From assembly GCA_025455225.1 (NCBI GenBank), contig JALOMY010000193.1, positions 1 through 5,775 of the forward strand: a DNA stretch of 5,775 bases, written 5' to 3'. Shown piece by piece: positions 1-4,808 of the stretch. The notes under the pieces are model-generated. The model was not told the origin of the DNA and did no database searches. It was given only the letters and a program-made list of their open reading frames with translations. How positions within the stretch are numbered: the first letter of the stretch is position 1; each line of letters opens with the position of its first letter. Position numbers and translations under genes: made by a program. This DNA is from Cyclobacteriaceae bacterium. GTDB lineage: Bacteria; Bacteroidota; Bacteroidia; Cytophagales; Cyclobacteriaceae.

Positions 1-140
1 TAAGCTACCCTCAGATCGCCTACCATTCCCGGTAAACCTGATTCATTTGATTCTTCTGCTTTTGGAGCAAATTGCAGGTAGTATAAAACACCTACTGCAA
101 CCAGCAGAACGATGTTAAGTATAATGGAAATATTCTTCAT
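1..140 (-). CDS. OmpH/Skp-like periplasmic chaperone family protein, N-terminal fragment
   Basis: The frame starts at ATG 140-138 on the minus strand and leaves the window after 46 codons. The protein begins MKNISIILNIVLLVAVGVLY, which is a short positive N-terminus followed by about 18 hydrophobic residues, so it is a signal peptide or signal anchor. A small charged linker (KAEESNES) follows, and then GDLRVA at the edge. From memory, this N-terminus and a following 'LR(V/I)AYINSD' type strand are typical of Bacteroidota OmpH-family proteins, which act in the periplasm as chaperones for outer-membrane proteins. The diagnostic coiled-coil body lies outside the window, so the family call rests on the N-terminus only. 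A clear promoter lies just upstream (159-188). The gene follows the acidic protein at 228-791 by 87 nt on the same strand. An unrelated signal-anchored protein remains possible. Confidence 0.68.
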   Translation of the reverse strand, partial: MKNISIILNIVLLVAVGVLYYLQFAPKAEESNESGLPGMVGDLRVA

Positions 141-158
141 GCCGATGAATTTAGGCCG

Positions 159-188
159 CAAATATAAGGAATGGAACCATCCTCCCAA
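159..188 (-). promoter_or_regulatory. Bacteroidota-type promoter of the OmpH-like gene
   Basis: On the minus strand TTG (188-186) is followed by exactly 19 nt and then TATATTTG (166-159), a perfect match to the Bacteroidota -7 consensus TAnnTTTG. The box ends 18 nt before the ATG at 140, so the leader would be only about 10-14 nt, and no Shine-Dalgarno sequence is visible in it. The spacer contains a small inverted repeat, ATGG-AA-CCAT, at 171-180. This promoter implies that the OmpH-like gene can be transcribed independently of the two genes upstream of it. Confidence 0.7.
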
Positions 189-227
189 GGCCCGGATTGG
201 AAATTACCTCATCAATAGTCTTGTATA

Positions 228-791
228 TCAGCTGGTTTCCTCGGCCTTGGTTTGAAATGAATACAAGGTTGAATCGAGTTGGAGGCTATCGTTATTAAAG
301 TCGCGGATGAATTTCTCAATAATACCGGGTGTAATTTCATCAACATGGAGTCCGATATCGAGCGCTATTCCAAAATCAACATGAATATCCATGTCAACAT
401 GTTCCTTCACTTTAACCTGGTCTTCCTCCTCAAGTTCCATAATTACCTCGGCCATGAATAATCCGATTTCTTCTTCCCGGTCATCCAAAGCTTCCAGGTT
501 TCCGTTCTCGTCTTCATCGTAATTGATTTTTTTATAATCTGGAAAATGCTGAGCTGCTCTATGTTCAGCAATTTCAAATAATTCACTCTCGTGCTGAAGA
601 CGAAGGGTATACATTACGGCATCGTAAATTACCTCACTGCCTTCGTAGTTACCCGTGAAATAGAAGTGTGCATATTCTTCAGATTGCTCATCCGAATCAT
701 CATACAGGAAGGATCGACCCGAGGCCTCAATCCTTTTCTTGTAATTGTTAATAACGGACGGATCAAATCCCTTGTTCTCCTGTTTGCTCAT
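228..791 (-). CDS. Acidic conserved protein of unknown function, 187 aa
   Basis: I cannot assign a function. The product is soluble: there is no signal peptide or membrane segment, and there is no cysteine. It is strongly acidic, with about 46 Asp/Glu against 16 Lys/Arg. Acidic clusters lie near residues 31-39 (DDSDEQSEE), 92-108 and 120-134. The middle (about 48-90) reads as a compact mixed alpha/beta region with 'YFTGNYEG', 'VIYDAVMYTLRLQHESELFE' and 'HFPDYKK'. The C-terminal part ends in a 'TPGIIEKFIRDFN' helix and 'LDSTLYSFQT'. I recall very similar proteins in Cytophagales, which suggests a lineage-specific core gene, but no annotated domain comes to mind. The ATG at 791-789 fits the start of the conserved-looking sequence, and no clear Shine-Dalgarno precedes it. 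It lies 105 nt downstream of the carbonic anhydrase-like gene and 87 nt upstream of the OmpH-like gene. It is certainly coding; the role is open. Confidence 0.85.
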   Translation of the reverse strand: MSKQENKGFDPSVINNYKKRIEASGRSFLYDDSDEQSEEYAHFYFTGNYEGSEVIYDAVMYTLRLQHESELFEIAEHRAAQHFPDYKKINYDEDENGNLEALDDREEEIGLFMAEVIMELEEEDQVKVKEHVDMDIHVDFGIALDIGLHVDEITPGIIEKFIRDFNNDSLQLDSTLYSFQTKAEETS

Positions 792-839
792 GATCTGTTT
801 TTTATTGGTCTAATCAAATAAAAAAATCTGCAGGGATTT

Positions 840-862
840 TATCCATGATAAAGGTCATGATA
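840..862. repeat. Imperfect inverted repeat between two minus-strand genes
   Basis: The arms TATCCATGA and TCATGATA flank a 6-nt centre (TAAAGG). They pair over 8 positions if one C is bulged out. The repeat lies in the 105-nt gap after the stop of the carbonic anhydrase-like gene. On the minus strand a run of seven T (828-822) comes about 11 nt later, too far from the stem for a classical intrinsic terminator. It could be a weak terminator, a processing site, an operator for the 228-791 gene, or chance. Confidence 0.25.
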
Positions 863-896
863 GTTAGCGATTTTTACCCGATTTAGCTGATTCTTG

Positions 897-1415
897 TTAC
901 TCTTTCTCTTGAAACCATCCGGCATACATGGGATAATTCCGGGCCGTACGTTGAATCACCTCTTTCATGTTATCACCCGTATCTTTAACCCGTTTGGCCG
1001 GTATTCCTGCATAAATGCTGTTGGGTTCTACCTGGGTTCCGGGTAAAACCACCGCACCTGCTGCAATAACTGAGCCCGACCCTATAATCGCATCATCCAG
1101 GATTATTGCTCCGATACCCACCAGTACATTATCCTCAATGGTACATCCATGCACTACTGCATTATGGGCAATTGAAACGTTGTTACCAATAACCAGCTTT
1201 GCCTTTTGATACGTGCAGTGAAGCACAGCACCATCCTGAATGTTGGTGTTATTACCAATAGTAATGGAATGCACATCACCCCGGACTACGGCATTAAACC
1301 ACACGGTACAATTATCGCCCATGATTACTTCACCAATGATAACGGAACCTTCTGCCAGGAAACAATTTTCTCCAAATCTGGGCGTAAACCCCCGAACTGA
1401 AATAATAGAAGCCAT
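897..1415 (-). CDS. Gamma-class carbonic anhydrase-like hexapeptide-repeat protein (YrdA/CamH type)
   Basis: The 172-residue product is a left-handed beta-helix protein: repeated hexapeptides such as VIIGEV, LVIGNN, VLVGIG and AIIGSG cover about residues 20-130, and a C-terminal helix (about 148-170) follows. Full length for the YrdA/PaaY/CamH group. The three zinc/iron-ligand histidines are present as H66 (AVLHC), H84 (SIAHN) and H89 (VVHGC), with the 5-residue spacing of the last pair seen in archaeal Cam. The conserved R45, D47 (RGD), Q60 and D61 (NIQDG) that shape the site and trimer interface are also there. Trimers bind metal between subunits. The Cam position of Glu62 is Val48 here, and the acidic loop carrying Glu84 is absent, as is usual for the short subclass; CO2 hydration is therefore plausible but not certain. 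Related members act as acyltransferases or have no measured activity. The ATG at 1415-1413 has only an A-rich stretch upstream. The gene is divergent from miaB. Confidence 0.88.
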   Translation of the reverse strand: MASIISVRGFTPRFGENCFLAEGSVIIGEVIMGDNCTVWFNAVVRGDVHSITIGNNTNIQDGAVLHCTYQKAKLVIGNNVSIAHNAVVHGCTIEDNVLVGIGAIILDDAIIGSGSVIAAGAVVLPGTQVEPNSIYAGIPAKRVKDTGDNMKEVIQRTARNYPMYAGWFQEKE

Positions 1416-1454
1416 GTATCTTTTATTGATTATCCTTCGATATGGAATTTCACT

Positions 1455-1493
1455 TTGGTAGCCAACATATCAAATTATCCTGACAAGATGTCA
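1455..1493. promoter_or_regulatory. Two small inverted repeats in the divergent control region
   Basis: The spacer between the two divergent genes holds TTGG-TAG-CCAA (1455-1465) and TGACA-AGA-TGTCA (1481-1493), both with 3-nt centres, the centres 27 nt apart. The second covers 1489-1491, where the -33 element of the miaB promoter should lie and where TTG is missing. Near-identical direct repeats ATCAAATTA (1469-1477) and ATCAAATAA (1499-1507) flank the second repeat with starts 30 nt apart. These could be operators acting on either gene. The arms are short, so chance cannot be excluded. Confidence 0.3.
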
Positions 1494-1510
1494 CTTTCAT
1501 CAAATAATGT

Positions 1511-1518
1511 TATTTTTG
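1511..1518 (+). promoter_or_regulatory. -7 box of the miaB promoter
   Basis: TATTTTTG matches the Bacteroidota -7 consensus TAnnTTTG at every fixed position. It ends 18 nt before the ATG at 1537, the same distance as in the promoter at 159-188. The expected -33 TTG is absent: 1489-1491 reads TGT and belongs to an inverted repeat. The box lies downstream of the earlier in-frame ATG at 1507, which argues against that start. Confidence 0.55.
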
Positions 1519-1536
1519 CTGCCTGATTTTTACAAA

Positions 1537-2988
1537 ATGGAGCATTTGATTGAAGATTTACCGGTTTTGGATGGATCGGAAGCTTGTGAAACATTTACTG
1601 TTTCCAAGGATCAGGACACCGGTAAAAAGCGGAAGTTGTACATCGAAAGCTATGGCTGTCAAATGAATTTTTCAGACAGCGAAATTGTGGCCTCCATACT
1701 CCATAAAGAAGGCTTTGATACCACGTCTGAAATTCAACTTGCCGATGTTGTATTTCTTAACACCTGTTCCATCCGTGAAAAGGCTGAGCAGACCGTTAGG
1801 AACCGGCTTACACAGATCAACACACTAAAAAAACAAAAACCCGACTTACTCGTTGGCATTTTGGGCTGCATGGCTGAACGGCTAAAATCAAAATGGCTGG
1901 AAGAAGAACGTATTGTCGACCTCGTTGCAGGCCCGGATGCGTATCGGGATCTGCCAAAACTTATCGAGCAGGTAGATGAAGGAGAAAAAGCAGTAAATAC
2001 TTTCTTGTCGAGGGAAGAGACTTATGCCGACATTTCTCCGGTACGGTTGAATTCAAACGGAGTTACCGCCTTTATCTCCATTATGAGGGGGTGCGATAAC
2101 ATGTGCACATTTTGCGTGGTGCCGTTTACACGGGGCCGCGAACGCAGCCGCGACCCGCATTCCATTGTCGCAGAAGCTAAAGACTTATTTGAACGTGGTT
2201 ACCGCGAGGTAACGTTGCTTGGTCAGAATGTTGACTCTTATAAATGGAGTTCGGAAGAAAACAACAAATCCTTGCTTGAGAAAAAAGGAATCAATGAAGT
2301 TGTCAATTTTGCCGGGCTTCTTGAAATGGTTGCACAGGTAAATCCATTGCTACGGGTACGGTTTTCAACTTCCCATCCGAAAGACATTACGGATGATGTA
2401 TTGTATACCATGGCCCGGTATGAAAACATCTGCAAGTACATTCACCTTCCGGTTCAAAGCGGTAATTCAAGAATACTGGAACTGATGAATCGGGGATATA
2501 CCCAGGAATGGTATCTGAATAAAGTAAAACGAATTCGTGAAATCCTCGGAGAAGATTGCGGCCTTTCTTCCGACATGATTACCGGATTTTGTTCTGAGAC
2601 CGAAGAAGAACATCAGGATACCTTGAGCCTGATGAACCAGGTTCAGTTTGATTTTGCTTACATGTTCTTTTACTCAGAGCGTCCCGGAACACTGGCCGCC
2701 AAAAAATATCCGGATGATGTTCCGGAAGAAGTTAAAAAAAGAAGGCTTCAGGAAATCATTCAGTTACAAACCAGGCATTCGCTACAGCGTAATCGACTGG
2801 ATGTCGGTAAAGTTCACCAGGTACTGATTGAAGGTTATTCAAAAAAATCAACTGACTTTCTTCAAGGACGCAATTCAGCTAATAAGGTTATCGTTTTTCC
2901 AAAAGAAGATTTTACTAAAGGACAGTATATTGATGTGCTTGTGCACGATTGCACGGGTGCTACATTGTTAGGAAAAGGAGTTCATTAA
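1537..2988 (+). CDS. miaB: tRNA-2-methylthio-N6-dimethylallyladenosine synthase
   Basis: MiaB is a cytoplasmic radical-SAM enzyme that adds a methylthio group to C2 of N6-isopentenyladenosine at position 37 of tRNAs reading UNN codons. The 483-residue product has the full domain order. The N-terminal methylthiotransferase domain (about 34-150) has three cluster cysteines: C41 in YGCQMNFSDSE, C77 in NTCSIR and C111 in GCMAERLK. The radical-SAM domain (about 180-410) has C186, C190 and C193 in RGCDNMCTFC, followed by the FTRGRERSR signature. A C-terminal TRAM domain for tRNA binding (about 421-483) follows. I chose ATG 1537 over ATG 1507: a perfect -7 box lies between them, the extra ten residues (MLFLLPDFYK) do not look like a MiaB N-terminus, and EHLIEDL fits better. 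No Shine-Dalgarno is seen. It is first in the plus-strand operon; its end carries the ribosome binding site of the next gene. Confidence 0.96.
   Translation: MEHLIEDLPVLDGSEACETFTVSKDQDTGKKRKLYIESYGCQMNFSDSEIVASILHKEGFDTTSEIQLADVVFLNTCSIREKAEQTVRNRLTQINTLKKQKPDLLVGILGCMAERLKSKWLEEERIVDLVAGPDAYRDLPKLIEQVDEGEKAVNTFLSREETYADISPVRLNSNGVTAFISIMRGCDNMCTFCVVPFTRGRERSRDPHSIVAEAKDLFERGYREVTLLGQNVDSYKWSSEENNKSLLEKKGINEVVNFAGLLEMVAQVNPLLRVRFSTSHPKDITDDVLYTMARYENICKYIHLPVQSGNSRILELMNRGYTQEWYLNKVKRIREILGEDCGLSSDMITGFCSETEEEHQDTLSLMNQVQFDFAYMFFYSERPGTLAAKKYPDDVPEEVKKRRLQEIIQLQTRHSLQRNRLDVGKVHQVLIEGYSKKSTDFLQGRNSANKVIVFPKEDFTKGQYIDVLVHDCTGATLLGKGVH
2975..2980 (+). promoter_or_regulatory. Strong Shine-Dalgarno for the sigma-54 activator gene
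   Basis: AAGGAG lies inside the last codons of miaB and ends 9 nt before the ATG at 2990. It is the only clear Shine-Dalgarno sequence I find in the window, and it supports the 2990 start. The miaB stop ends 1 nt before this ATG, so translational coupling is also likely. Confidence 0.65.
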
Positions 2989-2989
2989 A

Positions 2990-4234
2990 ATGAATTTTAC
3001 AGAGGCAGAGATACAAAGCGTTAAGCAGCGGTTTGGCATTATTGGAAATTCACCTATGCTGAACAATGCTGTGCGGGTAGCCATGCAGGTTGCACCAACA
3101 GACATGTCTGTGCTCATTACCGGTGAAAGCGGAAGCGGAAAGGAATCCTTTTCAAAGATCATTCATAATTTAAGTCACCGTAAACATGGGCAGTTTATTG
3201 CCATCAACTGCGGATCGATACCTGAAGGCACAATTGACTCCGAACTTTTTGGCCACGAAAAAGGATCGTTCACCGGAGCACACGAGGCCCGAAAAGGATA
3301 CTTTGAAGTAACCAATGGAGGTACCATTTTCCTCGATGAAATCGGGGAAATGCCACTGGGTACACAAGCCCGGTTGTTGCGTGTTTTAGAGAACGGTGAA
3401 TTCATTAAAGTAGGCTCTTCCAAAGTTCAAAAAACGGATGTAAGGGTTGTTGCCGCAACCAATATTGATTTGCATCAGAAAGTGTCTGAAGGAAAGTTTC
3501 GGGAAGATCTTTATTATCGATTAAGCACGGTCCCCATTTTTGTTCCTCCATTGCGTGATCGGGGTAAGGATGTTGAATTGCTTTTCCGGAAATTTGCCAC
3601 CGATTTTGCTGAAAAGTACAAGGTAAAACCAATTTCACTGACTGACGATGCTAAGGAGGTACTGCTGAAATACAGGTTCCCGGGTAATATCCGTCAGTTA
3701 AAAAACCTGGTAGAACAAATATCAGTTTTGTCCACCGATATCAAGGAGATTACAGCAGAAAGACTGTTGCATTATCTGCCCCAGGAGAAGACGTTACCGG
3801 CCCTTTTTAAAAGCAATGGCGATAAAGATGCCATATCAGAACGCGACATCCTGTATAAAGTACTCTTCGATATGAAGAAGGACATGGTGGATCTGAAAAA
3901 AATTGTACTTGAACTCTATCACAATCAAGGCAAAGCCACTCAACTGGTAAAAGATCACCCTTCCCTATTCGAAGGTATTGAACAAACCAGTGAACCGGTT
4001 GTGTTGAATATTCCCGCAGCAGAATCACAAGACCATACACTTAATGAAGAAGAAATTCAGGACATCACGCATGAAACCGAGGAAGATTCTCTTTCTATTG
4101 AGAAAAAAGAAAAGGAATTGATCATCCGGGCTTTGCAAAAGAATAATAACAAGCGCAAATACGCGGCACGCGATTTGGGTATCAGTGAACGAACTTTATA
4201 TCGGAAAATAAAACAATACGACCTTGATCAATAA
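2990..4234 (+). CDS. Sigma-54-dependent enhancer-binding regulator without sensory domain
   Basis: This 414-residue protein should remodel sigma-54 RNA polymerase using ATP and bind enhancer DNA. The AAA+ domain starts almost at the N-terminus (about 16-262): Walker A GESGSGKE (45-52), sigma-54 contact loop GSFTGA (92-97, Ser in place of the usual first Ala of GAFTGA), Walker B GGTIFLDEIGEM (110-121), sensor I VRVVAATN, arginine-finger segment REDLYYRLS (171-179) and sensor II region PGNIRQLKNL. A Fis-type helix-turn-helix closes the protein (about 376-411; ISERTLYRKIKQYDL). Between them is a roughly 110-residue linker with an amphipathic helix (about 283-312, coiled-coil-like, ILYKVLFDMKKDMVDLKKIV) and an acidic stretch (352-366). 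No receiver, GAF or PAS domain is present, so activity may be set by abundance, a partner, or the linker. The gene sits 1 nt after miaB and overlaps lptE by 11 nt. Its targets cannot be read here; I see no -24/-12 site in the intergenic regions. Confidence 0.94.
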   Translation: MNFTEAEIQSVKQRFGIIGNSPMLNNAVRVAMQVAPTDMSVLITGESGSGKESFSKIIHNLSHRKHGQFIAINCGSIPEGTIDSELFGHEKGSFTGAHEARKGYFEVTNGGTIFLDEIGEMPLGTQARLLRVLENGEFIKVGSSKVQKTDVRVVAATNIDLHQKVSEGKFREDLYYRLSTVPIFVPPLRDRGKDVELLFRKFATDFAEKYKVKPISLTDDAKEVLLKYRFPGNIRQLKNLVEQISVLSTDIKEITAERLLHYLPQEKTLPALFKSNGDKDAISERDILYKVLFDMKKDMVDLKKIVLELYHNQGKATQLVKDHPSLFEGIEQTSEPVVLNIPAAESQDHTLNEEEIQDITHETEEDSLSIEKKEKELIIRALQKNNNKRKYAARDLGISERTLYRKIKQYDLDQ

Positions 4235-4775
4235 GCGGGCGATACAATCTGCACTTACCACTTGTTCAGCATTAATCACTTTAATGGTTGTTTCAGTTTG
4301 GATTTCATCGTGTGGTGTTTATTCATTCAGCGGATCGGGAACCAGCGCTCAAACTATTGCAATCGAAGAATTTTATAACAACACCGATTTGGGCCCGGCT
4401 AACCTGGCACAAACCTTTACCAACCAGCTGAAGGATTACATGATTCAGAATACCAACCTGAGTGTTGTGCAGACAAATGGTGAATTACAAATGGAGGGTA
4501 TTGTTACCGGCTTCCAGGTGTCACAAATTGCACCTGTTGCCAGCGGGGATCCTACCAAGATCGATGCTGCAGCACAAAGTCGCTTAACCATAACCGTTCG
4601 CGTTACTTATACCAATACGCTCGATGAATCGATGAGTTTTAAGGATAAGTCGTTTTCTTTTTACCGTGACTTCAACAACGAACTTAACTTAACGGATATT
4701 CAGGATGCACTGATCCGACAGATTTTCGACCAGATTATACTCGACATCTTCAATGCTTCAATTGCCAATTGGTAA
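4224..4775 (+). CDS. lptE: LPS-assembly outer-membrane lipoprotein LptE (TTG start)
   Basis: LptE plugs the LptD barrel and helps insert lipopolysaccharide into the outer leaflet of the outer membrane. The 183-residue product has a lipoprotein signal: K4 and R5, a hydrophobic core (about 10-27), and a lipobox-like ISSC with Cys30 as the lipidated residue, followed by GVYSFSG, the start I associate with Bacteroidota LptE ('CG(I/V)YSF.G'). The mature part has 'TIAIEEFYNNT', a 'LAQTFTNQLKDYMIQNTNLSV' helix-strand, the central strand pair and a C-terminal helix, as expected for the family. The start is TTG at 4224: an in-frame stop lies at 4209-4211, and the first ATG (4284) would remove the charged part of the signal peptide. 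This start overlaps the end of the regulator gene by 11 nt and has no Shine-Dalgarno, so translational coupling is probable. The 3' neighbour is the TPR-like gene. Confidence 0.88.
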   Translation: MINKRAIQSALTTCSALITLMVVSVWISSCGVYSFSGSGTSAQTIAIEEFYNNTDLGPANLAQTFTNQLKDYMIQNTNLSVVQTNGELQMEGIVTGFQVSQIAPVASGDPTKIDAAAQSRLTITVRVTYTNTLDESMSFKDKSFSFYRDFNNELNLTDIQDALIRQIFDQIILDIFNASIANW

Positions 4776-4791
4776 AAATTATATAATTTTA
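4762..4791 (+). promoter_or_regulatory. Probable internal operon promoter before the TPR-like gene
   Basis: TTG (4762-4764), exactly 19 nt, then TAATTTTA (4784-4791), which differs from TAnnTTTG only in the last base. The -33 part lies in the final codons of lptE. The box ends 17 nt before the GTG at 4809, close to the 18 nt seen at the two other promoters in this window. It would allow the TPR-like gene and secG to be expressed apart from miaB and the regulator. Confidence 0.5.
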
Positions 4792-4802
4792 CTGAGGCTC
4801 AG
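4792..4802. repeat. 11-nt inverted repeat at the predicted transcription start
   Basis: CTGAG-G-CTCAG abuts the 3' edge of the predicted -7 box and ends 6 nt before the GTG start of the next gene. A 1-nt centre cannot form a normal RNA hairpin, so a protein-binding operator is the more natural reading. Its short length means it may also be chance. Confidence 0.3.
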
Positions 4803-4808
4803 ATTGTT

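Noticed and set aside
279..821. Plus-strand open frames opposite the acidic protein
   Set aside because: The sequences are hydrophobic/aromatic mirror translations of the Asp/Glu-rich minus-strand gene and show no family pattern.
815..822. TTTATTTG on the minus strand as a -7 box for the 228-791 gene
   Set aside because: The second base of TAnnTTTG is wrong, no TTG lies 19 nt upstream, and the distance to the ATG is 23 nt rather than 17-18.
822..862. Intrinsic terminator after the carbonic anhydrase-like gene
   Set aside because: The stem is weak and bulged, and the T run on the minus strand begins about 11 nt after it, so it was kept only as an imperfect inverted repeat.
1015..1461. Plus-strand open frames over the carbonic anhydrase-like gene
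   Set aside because: They lie opposite a gene with full family motifs and have no recognisable product, so they are shadows.
1471..1478. -7 box for the carbonic anhydrase-like gene (minus-strand ATAATTTG)
   Set aside because: Only TTTG fits; the TA is one base out of register, no TTG is correctly placed, and it lies more than 50 nt from the start codon.
1416..1506. Sigma-54 (-24/-12) promoter in the divergent spacer
   Set aside because: GG dinucleotides on both strands (TTGGTAGCC and TTGGCTACC) lack a GC at the required 10-nt distance.
3170..4040. Minus-strand open frames within the sigma-54 activator gene
   Set aside because: They overlap well-defined AAA+ motifs on the plus strand and have no domain or start signals of their own.
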